Of a DNA stretch of 34,641 nucleotides, positions 15,789-25,248 are shown piece after piece; the stretch's first letter is position 1; every line of letters begins with the position of its first letter. This stretch comes from an uncultured Lachnospira sp. (lineage in GTDB: Bacteria > Bacillota > Clostridia > Lachnospirales > Lachnospiraceae). The translations under genes and the position numbers were made by a program. The stretch spans positions 1 to 34,641 of the forward strand of contig CAKRKK010000003.1 in assembly GCA_934358235.1 (NCBI GenBank). Reading direction: 5' to 3'. Under the pieces are notes generated by a model. That model was not told the origin of the DNA. It was given only the letters and a program-made list of their open reading frames with translations, and did not search any database.

Positions 15789-15847
15789 AAAAAAAATATC
15801 CTCTGGCAGATAACTTTATAAAATAAAGTCTAATCCACCAGAGGATA
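15789..15847 (-). terminator. Rho-independent terminator after the cohesin gene
   Basis: A 10-bp outer stem (15797-15806 with 15838-15847, perfect) encloses a second 7-bp stem (15813-15819 with 15823-15829, loop AAA). On the minus strand it is followed by a run of seven or more T. It lies 28 nt after the stop codon at 15875. Confidence 0.85.
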
Positions 15848-15874
15848 CTTATATAGCATATAATATATTTACTT

Positions 15875-17566
15875 TTATCGGTTTTTGTCTTCTAACTCAA
15901 TCTCTTCAAGTTCAATTTCTTCTGACACATTTTCTGATGATGTATCTTCTGTATCTGATATACCAGAGTTATTTAGAATATCCTCTGCATCAGCATCATA
16001 ATTCTTATCAGATAAATCATTTTCATCCGCGCTATAAGAATTATCTTCATAATCAGCATTATTATCTTCAGCACAGTCAGTGCTATCATATTCGTCTGAA
16101 TCATCATAATCATCCATAGCCTTTACAAATGCTTTCTTGCTTACTTTAAGCTTGCGTGAGAGCATTTCGACCATAACTGCAAGGATTATGATAACTATAG
16201 CAAGAGCAGCAATAATAATCATAAATATAAGATTTATGCCTTTAAATAAGCTAAAAGAACCTGTACTGCTGTTATTCTTCCTGTCTATTATATTAAATAC
16301 CGGCTCATCCGCTGTATTATAACCTGCGTAACCCTGTATAGTTCCATCACTTATATTATATCTGAACCAGCCTGTCTGTCCTGTTGAACTTACACCATAA
16401 AACAGGGCATAGCTGCCTGTTCTGTCAAGAAGCACTTCAACCTCTTCTCCACCTATATCTGTTCTTCCAATATCGTAACCCTCTGGAAGCTCCATAGCTG
16501 TTTCATCTATTGGCAGTATGCAATATGTAAGCTCAGGCTGGCTTACTTCTATATACTTTGAAAATGATTTATTGACAGAATCATATACATAATAACCACT
16601 TTCTCCTGTTCCATCCTCACTCTCAAGATAAGCAAGCATAACTCCGGTATCTGTTCCCATACCAACTGTTATCTTAATGCCATTATAATCTGTTTCTGAC
16701 TGCACATATCCTTCTGGAAGTGTGTGTCCATCTAGTGAGGCTGTTATCTTATATCCCATTCCAGCTACGTTTACTGACGGCTCCTGTACTGCACTGCTGT
16801 TATTATTCTCAATGCCAGCATCCGGACTATCAGCCGCTTTACTTGCTTCCTCCTGAGTCTTTACATCCTCAGCCTTAGTTGTTTTTATAGTGTAGCTTTT
16901 CTTACTTCCATTCTCGGCTGTTACTGTAATAGTTGTTGTATTCATTCCAGGATCCATACGTGTTCCCGAAACACTTACTGTTGCCTTTGAATCATTCGGT
17001 GTAGCACTAACTGTCAGTCTGCCACAATCACTTCCTACTGACGTTGTGTATGTTGTAACATCAGGTGAAAATGCAGGTGAAAGCACACCTGGGCTTATCT
17101 GTAATGAACCCAGTGTGTTATCTGAGGAATAACTTGCTGGTGCTGTTCCGGTAACAGAACCAGAGCCCTTCGTTATACTTGCATTTTCATAATCCATGCT
17201 TATAACCTTAGAATCACCCACAACATTAAGTGCAGAGGTTCCAGCCTTCTTTATCTTAAAGCTTACTGACGTTGACTGGCTGTTGGATGAACTGCTGTCT
17301 AAGAAATTACAGGTTACCATTCCAGTATTACTTCCACTTGCCGGCTCTATTACATTCTTATCGTACGATATATATATAGTTGCAGCACCTATCTGGAAGC
17401 TGGCATCTATCGAAACCGTTACTGATACTGTTTCACCGACAGTTCCGCTGGCAGAGCCTATAGAAACCCTTGCAGAGCCTGCCGCCTTCGTGCTTGTTAG
17501 ATTCACCATTGGAACACATAACAATATCGCAAGTAATATTGCAGCTATCTTTTTTAATCTTTTCAT
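15875..17566 (-). CDS. Membrane-anchored cohesin-domain protein with cadherin-like domain
   Basis: The ~563-residue protein has a signal peptide (about 1-28, ending near TSTKA). A cohesin-type domain follows (about 32-135: TVGETVSVTVSID, IGAATIYISYD). Next is a cadherin-like beta-sandwich (about 150-230, containing LSPAFSPDVTTYTTSV and TVTAENGSKKSYTI). A long Asn/Thr/Glu linker with more beta structure leads to a membrane helix (about 440-465) and an acidic Asp/Glu-rich cytoplasmic tail. Cohesins bind dockerins, and the gene 26 nt upstream encodes a dockerin, so this is probably its surface receptor. I chose the ATG at 17566, with AAGG 5 nt upstream; a GTG at 17572 is also possible. A strong terminator follows. 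Confidence 0.85.
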   Translation of the reverse strand: MKRLKKIAAILLAILLCVPMVNLTSTKAAGSARVSIGSASGTVGETVSVTVSIDASFQIGAATIYISYDKNVIEPASGSNTGMVTCNFLDSSSSNSQSTSVSFKIKKAGTSALNVVGDSKVISMDYENASITKGSGSVTGTAPASYSSDNTLGSLQISPGVLSPAFSPDVTTYTTSVGSDCGRLTVSATPNDSKATVSVSGTRMDPGMNTTTITVTAENGSKKSYTIKTTKAEDVKTQEEASKAADSPDAGIENNNSSAVQEPSVNVAGMGYKITASLDGHTLPEGYVQSETDYNGIKITVGMGTDTGVMLAYLESEDGTGESGYYVYDSVNKSFSKYIEVSQPELTYCILPIDETAMELPEGYDIGRTDIGGEEVEVLLDRTGSYALFYGVSSTGQTGWFRYNISDGTIQGYAGYNTADEPVFNIIDRKNNSSTGSFSLFKGINLIFMIIIAALAIVIIILAVMVEMLSRKLKVSKKAFVKAMDDYDDSDEYDSTDCAEDNNADYEDNSYSADENDLSDKNYDADAEDILNNSGISDTEDTSSENVSEEIELEEIELEDKNR

Positions 17567-17592
17567 ATCCACCTTATCCCTTTGCCTTAATA

Positions 17593-19713
17593 CTAGCCTT
17601 GTTGTATATAACTTACCCCAAGAATATGTCTTTTAATCGCTACGAAATCCATAAGGTCTATAACACCATCATGAATTATATCTGCTGCCTTAAAGCGAAC
17701 ACCCTCCGGCTGTGACACATTAAGTATTGCTCTTTTAATTGCCACAAAATCCATAAGGTCTATAGTACCATCGCCATTCACATCACCATATATCACAACA
17801 TCATACTGTGCATATATACTTCCATCTTTCTTGTATACAACGAGCTTATCCCCCGTTGCTACTGTATCATCAGCCGAACGCTCACCACCTGAGCTGTTAA
17901 GAAGCTTTCCGTAACAGCCATTGGTATAAGTGATTCCATTAAGAATACTACTAGTACTGCTTCCTACTCCGACCCCTGTTACTATGCCCTTATCGTTGTT
18001 GATATTAAGGTTACTGCTAAAGCCATCACTCTCACCAGAACCATTGTTATTGCTGCCATTATCTGGCTTAGTGTTATTATTAGAATTATTGGTATTATTA
18101 TTGCCATTATCCGGCTTATTATTGTCAGCAGCCTTCCGCACAACATTGATGCTATATGTCCTTGTTGTTGCATTCTCTGCACTGACAACTATATTAATAG
18201 TATTATTGCCTACTGCTAACTGATGCTTTCCGTTTCCGCTTATACTTGCATTAGAATCTGCTGCATTAGCTGATACATTTATACTTGTAACAGAGTTATC
18301 AACTATAAGACTATAATCTGTAGTATCTGGTGCAAATGTTGGTGTAAGCGAATATCCATCAACAGATAGACCTCTTAACCAGTTATTAGAGCTCTTATTA
18401 CCATCTGGAAGAATACATCTTGAAGCTGGCATATTATCATATACCGGTATATTAAACTTAAATGCCGTTTTGCCAAGCGTGCTTGTACTATAAGCCTTCT
18501 TCGCTCTTGTTGCTTCCGAACGTGGTGCTAATACATTGGTCATATACTGATGTGAGTAATTCTTTATATCAAACTTCTCATAATATATTGTATCCTGTCC
18601 TCTGTTTATATACCATTTTCCAAGATTAATAGCACCACCAACAACTGCCTTATATCTGCTGTTCCATGGTCTCATATTGGAATCATCTGACTGTGCGGCA
18701 TACTTAAGGCCATTCTGGACAGCACTAAGGCCACCGCTTGCATAGGCATTCTGGCTGTAATAATTATAATAGCCCTTATAACCACTTACATTGCCTGATA
18801 TCTGATTACCCGCACCATTCGCCCCCTGCTCCTGTATAATACGTGTAGCAAGATGATATGGACTCACCTTAGATACCTCTCCTGCATACATAAGCAGCGT
18901 TGCATAATCATATCCGTTAAGCTCGTGGCTTGAATTCTCCATAAATGTACCATCTATAATATTACGGACACCATCCGTATTGTGTACAGAAGAATCATAT
19001 GAAAGACTCTCAAACATAAATATATATGTATCATTAAGGAAATTCCTTGGATCTAAGGCATACTTTACAAGTCCCTCTGATGCCTGTACCCAGCCGCCAC
19101 TATCAAGCTCTGTATACTCTCCTGTTTCCCAATTATAACAGCCCTCTGCTGTTGATTTCCAGGATGAATCAGCAGAGCTATAGATAAGGCTCCTTCCTAT
19201 TACATTCTGTGCCTTAACCATAGCATTCCAGTCCCTGCCATTATGATCGGCTACAAATACCCATAATGGATACTTCTCGTGAAGCTGTCTTAAGCTTTCC
19301 TTATAGGAGTCTGGAAAGTTCTGTGCGCTAAGATAATCCTCAAAGTTATTATCTGGCTGATAATCCGACTTTTTATCCTTTGTTGTATACTGGGAAGTTA
19401 TATAACCTCTTGTATATTCTCCATCAAGATAAAATCCTATACTATACCACTTATATGTAGCACTTGTACTGACTTCCTCGTATATATCAAACTTAAATCC
19501 ACCATTAACCTTAGTTATAATATTGCCGTTAATAGGTGATGTCCTTATCCTCAGGTCTGTGACATCGAAATTAACATAACCTGTTGCTATAATCCCGTCC
19601 TCTGCCTTAACCTGAAACGCCCCGGCATAACCTAACTGCACACTTATAACAATCACCATTATAAGCAGTATTGCGGCTGCCCTTCTGATAACATTTCTAT
19701 AGTTTCCTTTCAT
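17593..19713 (-). CDS. Secreted beta-N-acetylglucosaminidase with SH3-like, cadherin-like and dockerin domains
   Basis: Order of parts in the 706 residues: signal peptide (1-37); SH3-like domain (about 40-115, VNFDVTDLRIRTSP); peptidoglycan glucosaminidase of the LytG type (about 120-410: PLWVFVADHNGRDWNAMV, and ATRIIQEQG with the likely catalytic Glu, then GYYNYYS); cadherin-like sandwich (about 445-520); an Asn/Gly/Ser-rich linker (about 525-565); and a type I dockerin (642-706). The dockerin has two calcium loops, DVNGDGTIDLMD and DIIHDGVIDLMD. The second has Ile in place of the third-position Asn. The enzyme should cleave glycan chains of the cell wall and be held by a cohesin, plausibly the protein encoded just downstream. 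A TGGTATAAA extended -10-like box lies in the 65 nt after prfC, but read-through from prfC is equally possible. Confidence 0.9.
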   Translation of the reverse strand: MKGNYRNVIRRAAAILLIMVIVISVQLGYAGAFQVKAEDGIIATGYVNFDVTDLRIRTSPINGNIITKVNGGFKFDIYEEVSTSATYKWYSIGFYLDGEYTRGYITSQYTTKDKKSDYQPDNNFEDYLSAQNFPDSYKESLRQLHEKYPLWVFVADHNGRDWNAMVKAQNVIGRSLIYSSADSSWKSTAEGCYNWETGEYTELDSGGWVQASEGLVKYALDPRNFLNDTYIFMFESLSYDSSVHNTDGVRNIIDGTFMENSSHELNGYDYATLLMYAGEVSKVSPYHLATRIIQEQGANGAGNQISGNVSGYKGYYNYYSQNAYASGGLSAVQNGLKYAAQSDDSNMRPWNSRYKAVVGGAINLGKWYINRGQDTIYYEKFDIKNYSHQYMTNVLAPRSEATRAKKAYSTSTLGKTAFKFNIPVYDNMPASRCILPDGNKSSNNWLRGLSVDGYSLTPTFAPDTTDYSLIVDNSVTSINVSANAADSNASISGNGKHQLAVGNNTINIVVSAENATTRTYSINVVRKAADNNKPDNGNNNTNNSNNNTKPDNGSNNNGSGESDGFSSNLNINNDKGIVTGVGVGSSTSSILNGITYTNGCYGKLLNSSGGERSADDTVATGDKLVVYKKDGSIYAQYDVVIYGDVNGDGTIDLMDFVAIKRAILNVSQPEGVRFKAADIIHDGVIDLMDFVAIKRHILGVSYIQQG

Positions 19714-19778
19714 CTAATCACCTGGTTCCTTATTGTCTGATGTCTTCACTCTACATTTATACCACATTTACGAATAAG

Positions 19779-21371
19779 CTAGTTTCTTCCAAACTCTGAC
19801 AGCTTAAGTCCCTCATTACGTTCAAGCACCATATTAACCGACCAGCTATTAGCAAAAACAAGTAACGGATTACCCTTAAGGTCCTTAATCTTCTTCATAT
19901 CAGATGTTCCAACTATTCTGTTTACATCCACCTGTTCAGGATTCTCTATCCATCTGATATGCTCATATGGAAGCGGTTCAAGCTTTATATCCACATTATA
20001 CTCGTTCTTAAGACGATATTCCAGTACTTCAAACTGAAGCACACCTACAACACCTACAATAATTTCTTCCATACCAGTATTATATTCCTGGAATATCTGG
20101 ATTGCACCCTCCTGTGCAATCTGGCTTATACCCTTTATAAACTGCTTACGTTTCATAGTATCCATCTGTCTTACTCTTGCAAAATGCTCTGGTGCAAATG
20201 TAGGAATACCGTCAAACATAAACTTCTTGTTAGATGAGCATATAGTATCACCGATTGAGAATATACCAGGATCAAATACACCTATAATATCACCTGCATA
20301 AGCCTCCTCTACTATATGTCTTTCCTGCGCCATCATCTGCTGTGGCTGTGAAAGTCTTATCTTCTTTCCACCCTGTACATGATTAGCCTCCATACCGGCA
20401 GTAAACTTTCCTGAACATATACGCATAAAGGCTATTCTGTCTCTGTGTGCTTTATTCATATTAGCCTGTATCTTAAATACAAATGCTGAGAAATCCTCCT
20501 TAAAAGGATCAATAAGTCCTTCTGATGAGTTACGTGGGAGTGGTGATGTAGTCATATCAAGGAAATGCTGTAAAAATGTTTCAACTCCAAAGTTAGTAAG
20601 CGCTGAACCAAAGAATACAGGTGTAAGATCTCCTGCCTGTACCTTTGCAAGATCAAACTCAGCACTTGCACCATCAAGTAACTCAACATCCTCATCTAGT
20701 TTTTCAAGATAAGCATCGCCTATCTCTGCTTTAAGCTCAGGCGCATCAAGTGCGATATTCTTAGTAGCGACCTCCTTCTGTCCATTCATGGCAGCCTTAA
20801 AGAGTGATACCTCTCTTTGCTTTCTGTCATATACACCCTTAAACTCCTTGCCGCAGCCTATTGGCCAGTTAATAGGGCATGTTGCTATGCCAAGCACATT
20901 CTCTATTTCATCAAGAAGTTCAAATGGATCATTGGCTTCTCTATCCATTTTATTTATAAATGTAAATATAGGAATATGTCTCATAACACATACCTTAAAA
21001 AGCTTAATAGTCTGCTTTTCGACACCCTTTGATGCATCTATGACCATGACCGCTGAATCTGCTGCCATAAGTGTTCTGTAGGTATCCTCAGAGAAATCCT
21101 CGTGTCCCGGAGTATCAAGAATATTGATGCAATATCCATCATAATTAAACTGAAGTACTGAGGATGTAACAGAAATACCTCTTTCCTTTTCTATCTCCAT
21201 CCAGTCTGATACAGCATGCTTTGCTGTTTTCTTTCCTTTTACCGAACCTGCAAGATTGATAGCACCTCCATACAACAGAAACTTTTCTGTAAGCGTTGTC
21301 TTACCTGCATCCGGATGCGATATGATTGCAAAGGTTCTTCTTTTCTTTATTTCACTTGTTATGTCTGACAT
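19779..21371 (-). CDS. prfC: Peptide chain release factor 3
   Basis: RF3 is a GTPase that removes RF1/RF2 from the ribosome after peptide release. The 530-residue product shows the translational GTPase signature: G1 SHPDAGKTT (18-26), switch I ERGISVTSS (63-71), G3 DTPGHEDF (86-93) and G4 NKMD (140-143). GKKTAKHAVSDWMEIEKERG is typical of RF3, and the domain II/III parts extend to the end. The length is usual. The start at 21371 is chosen because the ATG at 21383 would contain the ribosome site (GAGG). It has its own promoter (21425-21453) and follows addA without a clear terminator. Confidence 0.96.
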   Translation of the reverse strand: MSDITSEIKKRRTFAIISHPDAGKTTLTEKFLLYGGAINLAGSVKGKKTAKHAVSDWMEIEKERGISVTSSVLQFNYDGYCINILDTPGHEDFSEDTYRTLMAADSAVMVIDASKGVEKQTIKLFKVCVMRHIPIFTFINKMDREANDPFELLDEIENVLGIATCPINWPIGCGKEFKGVYDRKQREVSLFKAAMNGQKEVATKNIALDAPELKAEIGDAYLEKLDEDVELLDGASAEFDLAKVQAGDLTPVFFGSALTNFGVETFLQHFLDMTTSPLPRNSSEGLIDPFKEDFSAFVFKIQANMNKAHRDRIAFMRICSGKFTAGMEANHVQGGKKIRLSQPQQMMAQERHIVEEAYAGDIIGVFDPGIFSIGDTICSSNKKFMFDGIPTFAPEHFARVRQMDTMKRKQFIKGISQIAQEGAIQIFQEYNTGMEEIIVGVVGVLQFEVLEYRLKNEYNVDIKLEPLPYEHIRWIENPEQVDVNRIVGTSDMKKIKDLKGNPLLVFANSWSVNMVLERNEGLKLSEFGRN

Positions 21372-21424
21372 AGTAATCCTCATTTCTATATATAAACTAT
21401 TATTAAACCTAGTGTAACTAATTT

Positions 21425-21453
21425 AGTATATAGTATCTAATTAATAAATTCAA
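21425..21453 (-). promoter_or_regulatory. Sigma-70-type promoter of prfC
   Basis: The -35 TTGAAT (21448-21453) and -10 TATACT (21425-21430) have a 17-nt spacer on the minus strand. The predicted leader to the ATG at 21371 is about 48 nt. Confidence 0.6.
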
Positions 21454-21478
21454 CCACCTGCTTACTAATACACATTCA

Positions 21479-24400
21479 CTAATCCACATTTATCTGCTTA
21501 CCCAGTGCAAATGAATATATAATCTTTTCCTTAACCTCTAAACCTGTAAGCTGTGAAAGTGCCCTGGCATAATACTCAAGCTGGACGCCATATCTTTTTA
21601 CAAGCTCGGCCTCTCCTGTCTTAGTTTTCCTTACGCGGTCCGTCTTATAATCCACAAGCACTATTTTATCATCCTCAATAATATATAAATCAATAACACC
21701 CTGCACAAGCTGTCCATCATACTCAAATACGAACGGCTGCTCGCGCCTTGCCTTTCCCTGTATAACAGCCTTCTTTACCCTCTGTCCTATCGGTGAGCTT
21801 ATATATGCATATATATCCTGTGGTTTTATATTCTTAGCCTGCAGCTTGCTCATACGTTCTGTATCAAGCATTCTCTTAATATCCGCCTTAACATCACAAA
21901 GGCTTTCTATTTTGCTGTAATCAAGACATTCCATAACTCTGTGATAAGCAGTTCCACGTTCATTGGCTAAAAGAACAGCCTCCTGTCCTGATATAAACCT
22001 TGGAATAGTTGGTATAAAGGCTGCTTCTGTTTCTGCTATATCAGCTTTTGTTGTCTTTTCTTCTGCTGTCTTTTCCTTTGCTTTCCTGTTAAGCCTGTCT
22101 GACCTTGACTTTTCATACGCTGCTTTAATATCCTCTGGCATAAAAGCATCTGCTTCATAATCTGCATCCGCCTGCATCTGCTTTAATTCCGTTACAGTAA
22201 CCTTAACCTTCCTATCCGCAGATGGATCCTTTATATATGGAGGAAGCTGGCTTACTTCGGTATTCTCTGCCTCTTTTCCTGTCTTAGGTGTTTCCTTGCT
22301 TTGCTGTTGTTCTTTCCTTATATCCTCATCTGACAGCTCACTTGCTGCCACCATTCTTACCTCAAACCTGCCCTTGTTACACTCAGCAGGCAGAAGTGCA
22401 ACCGGCATAATCATATCTGAATACTTATCAAGCTTCTCACATTCAGCATAAGAATATATTCCCCCATCAACAAGCTCATCTGAGAGCATCTGCCAGCCTG
22501 TCAGCTTCTTATCAGCACCTGATATGCTTCCAACCAATATCAGCTTTTCCCTTGCTCTTGTCATTGCAACATATAGCACTCTCTCCTCCTCAGCTATGGA
22601 ATCCCTAAGTATCTTTCTTGCAATAGCGCCCTTAATTATAGTTGAGGTCCTTGTCTTATTTTCAAGATTAACATAATCTGTTCCTATTCCAAGCTGCTGG
22701 TCTATAACAAGACGGTTTCTGGCATCCATCTTATTAATCTGTTTATTAATACCTGCAAGCATAACAACCGGGAATTCAAGCCCCTTGCTTTTATGTATGC
22801 TCATAACACGTACCGAAGCTGTATTTCCACCTGTTCCTGACGAATCCGTAAGCTCTATATCATATTTCTGGAGCCTTTCTATATACCTTAGAAAGTTAAA
22901 CAATCCACTATAGCTTGTACCCTCAAAGGACGAAGCCCTGTCTAACAGTACATCTATATTAGACTGTCTCTTCGCTCCAGCCGGCATCGTTCCAACATAA
23001 TCATAATAGCCCGTATTGTATACAATTTCCCATAAAAGATCATATATCGTCATATGCCTTGACTTCTCGCGCAGCTTCTCCAGTTTTTTAAGAAAGCTGT
23101 CACACTTATGTGCCAGCTTTATAAGCTCGTGATTATCAGCATCCGTTGCTGCTTCTTCTGATAATTCTTCCAAAAGAAGCTGCATCTGCTTTATAAACAG
23201 CCTGTCTGACTTTGCCCTGCCTTTTCCATATATCCTAAGTCTGGCAAGCTCGTCCTCCGTAAAGCCTCCAAAGTAGGATAATAATACTGCCGCCATCGGA
23301 ATATCCTGCAAAGGATTATCTATACAGGTAAGAAGGTTTATAAGCAGCTTTATCTCTCTTACTTTAAAGTACTGCTGTGCCGTATCTGCCATAGCCGGAA
23401 TATCATTATCCAGCAATACATTTACAATAGTGTCAGCCCAGCCGGTAAGTGTTCTTGTAAGTATCGCTATATCACTATACTGTATCCTTCTGTAATCAGA
23501 TATGTCTGTATCATAAACATAGCAGGGCTCATCCTCAGACATAAAGCCGCGGATTCTTTTAACCATATATGCTGCCTCTGTTTCAACACCGCTGCGTTCC
23601 TCTTCCTCTGAGGCATCTATAACTACAACCTCTGTACCTGACTCCTCCTTCTGCCCGAAGTTTCTTTTATCCTCACATACAGGATAATCAAAGCCACAGT
23701 TTAGCTGTTGTTTTTCATCATATTGTATACCACAATAGCTGCGGTTCATAACTCTGTAAAATACATCGTTAGTTGTATCAAGCACATTTTTTCTGCTTCT
23801 GAAATTCTTCTGAAGCTCTATTTTGCAGCTTTTCTTTACTGCCTGGTTATCGGCATTATCCCCAGTCTCCTGAATATAATCAGGATAGCTGTAATACTTA
23901 CCCATAAAAAGCTCCGGACACGCCAGCCTGAACTTATATATACTCTGCTTAACATCACCTACCATATACATATTATCTGGCATGCTCTCTATTCTTGCCT
24001 TAGATACTGCGGTAAGTATCTCCTCCTGTAATTGATTGGAATCCTGATATTCATCAATAAGTATCTCATCAAAATACATAGCAAGCTCATCTGCAACATT
24101 CGTATACTCTTTATGTCCATCCTGCTTTTTCACCAGAATATCAAGTGCATAATGCTCTATATCGCTGAATTCCACTATTCCCCTGTCGCGCTTTTCTGCT
24201 TCCATTCTGTCTGCGTAATCCTTTGATATACTCACCATCTGCTTAATCACAGGTGCATTAGCACGTACATCCTCCATAAGGCTGTCTATATCTGTTGTGA
24301 AGACATTCCTGCAGAGTGCAGCTATATACTTTTTAAACTTATCCCTCTGCTGCTTAACATAATCCTTAAGCTCCTCTCTTGCATCAGGCATCTTTTTAGT

Positions 24401-25237
24401 GCTAAGGCGCGCGAATTCCAGATTAATAATTCTTCCTGCAAGCTCATCAAAATCTGTTGAATTCACAATACTGCATATACTTGTGTAATCCGAATTAACA
24501 GCTTCCTTATAATTAACCGGACCATCTATTCTGTTGCATAATTCAAGCATATATTCATACTTTTTCTTATAATCACTTATGCCCGCTATTATACTCTCAT
24601 AAAGGTCTGCCAGCACCTTATTATTGTTATTGTCACAATCTGTATAGGAGGCTATTACCTGCTCATACCACTCATTTGGCCATGGATTACTTCTGGCAAG
24701 AACATATATTTTTTTTATAATTTCTTCAATATTAGTATCGCTCCTGCCTGTTCCATATGCCTCAATAAATGCTATAAACTGCTCATCGCCCTTTTTATAA
24801 TAATCCTCCAGCATATCCTGCATAACATCGTTCTCAATAAGAGTTATTTCCCCTCTGTCTGCGACTCTGAAACCGGGATCAAGATTAATCTGTGAAAAAT
24901 GATTCTTTAATATCCACAGGCAGAAGCTGTCTATAGTTGTTATCTGGGCGTTACTTATGAGTGCAATCTGCTTAATCAGGTTTGAATTCTTTTCATCCTC
25001 CTCCAGCATATCATCCAGCCGGTTTCTTATTCTCGCCTTCATCTCAGCCGCTGCTGCCTTGGTAAATGTAACAACCACCATTCTATCTATATCTGTTCCA
25101 TTCTCTTTAGTAATCTGCTTTATTATCCTTTCAACAAGCACGGCTGTCTTTCCGGAACCAGCCGCTGCAGATACAAGAATATTCGCAGCTCTTGTATCCA
25201 TAGCCGCACGCTGCTGTGTAGTCCAAGCCTTAGCCAT
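21479..25237 (-). CDS. addA: Helicase-nuclease subunit AddA
   Basis: AddA is the UvrD-type 3'-5' helicase and nuclease subunit of AddAB, which resects double-strand breaks for RecA loading. In 1252 residues: Q-motif WTTQQRAAMD (5-14), Walker A SAAAGSGKT (23-31), FTKAAAAEMKARIRNRL (motif Ia), DEYQDSN near 393, SIHKSKGLEFPVVM (motif V region) near 810, VAMTRAREKL (motif VI), and the C-terminal RecB-like nuclease GVIDLYI...LVDYKTDRV near 1175-1197. A Lys/Glu/Thr-rich linker (about 1010-1080) precedes the nuclease. It lies 11 nt after addB and the two are surely one operon. The ribosome site is AAAGGAG. Confidence 0.97.
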   Translation of the reverse strand: MAKAWTTQQRAAMDTRAANILVSAAAGSGKTAVLVERIIKQITKENGTDIDRMVVVTFTKAAAAEMKARIRNRLDDMLEEDEKNSNLIKQIALISNAQITTIDSFCLWILKNHFSQINLDPGFRVADRGEITLIENDVMQDMLEDYYKKGDEQFIAFIEAYGTGRSDTNIEEIIKKIYVLARSNPWPNEWYEQVIASYTDCDNNNNKVLADLYESIIAGISDYKKKYEYMLELCNRIDGPVNYKEAVNSDYTSICSIVNSTDFDELAGRIINLEFARLSTKKMPDAREELKDYVKQQRDKFKKYIAALCRNVFTTDIDSLMEDVRANAPVIKQMVSISKDYADRMEAEKRDRGIVEFSDIEHYALDILVKKQDGHKEYTNVADELAMYFDEILIDEYQDSNQLQEEILTAVSKARIESMPDNMYMVGDVKQSIYKFRLACPELFMGKYYSYPDYIQETGDNADNQAVKKSCKIELQKNFRSRKNVLDTTNDVFYRVMNRSYCGIQYDEKQQLNCGFDYPVCEDKRNFGQKEESGTEVVVIDASEEEERSGVETEAAYMVKRIRGFMSEDEPCYVYDTDISDYRRIQYSDIAILTRTLTGWADTIVNVLLDNDIPAMADTAQQYFKVREIKLLINLLTCIDNPLQDIPMAAVLLSYFGGFTEDELARLRIYGKGRAKSDRLFIKQMQLLLEELSEEAATDADNHELIKLAHKCDSFLKKLEKLREKSRHMTIYDLLWEIVYNTGYYDYVGTMPAGAKRQSNIDVLLDRASSFEGTSYSGLFNFLRYIERLQKYDIELTDSSGTGGNTASVRVMSIHKSKGLEFPVVMLAGINKQINKMDARNRLVIDQQLGIGTDYVNLENKTRTSTIIKGAIARKILRDSIAEEERVLYVAMTRAREKLILVGSISGADKKLTGWQMLSDELVDGGIYSYAECEKLDKYSDMIMPVALLPAECNKGRFEVRMVAASELSDEDIRKEQQQSKETPKTGKEAENTEVSQLPPYIKDPSADRKVKVTVTELKQMQADADYEADAFMPEDIKAAYEKSRSDRLNRKAKEKTAEEKTTKADIAETEAAFIPTIPRFISGQEAVLLANERGTAYHRVMECLDYSKIESLCDVKADIKRMLDTERMSKLQAKNIKPQDIYAYISSPIGQRVKKAVIQGKARREQPFVFEYDGQLVQGVIDLYIIEDDKIVLVDYKTDRVRKTKTGEAELVKRYGVQLEYYARALSQLTGLEVKEKIIYSFALGKQINVD

Positions 25238-25248
25238 AACCTTCTCCT

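Noticed and set aside
17196..17636. Plus-strand open frame of 146 codons
   Set aside because: It is antisense to the cohesin gene, whose signal peptide and domain are clear.
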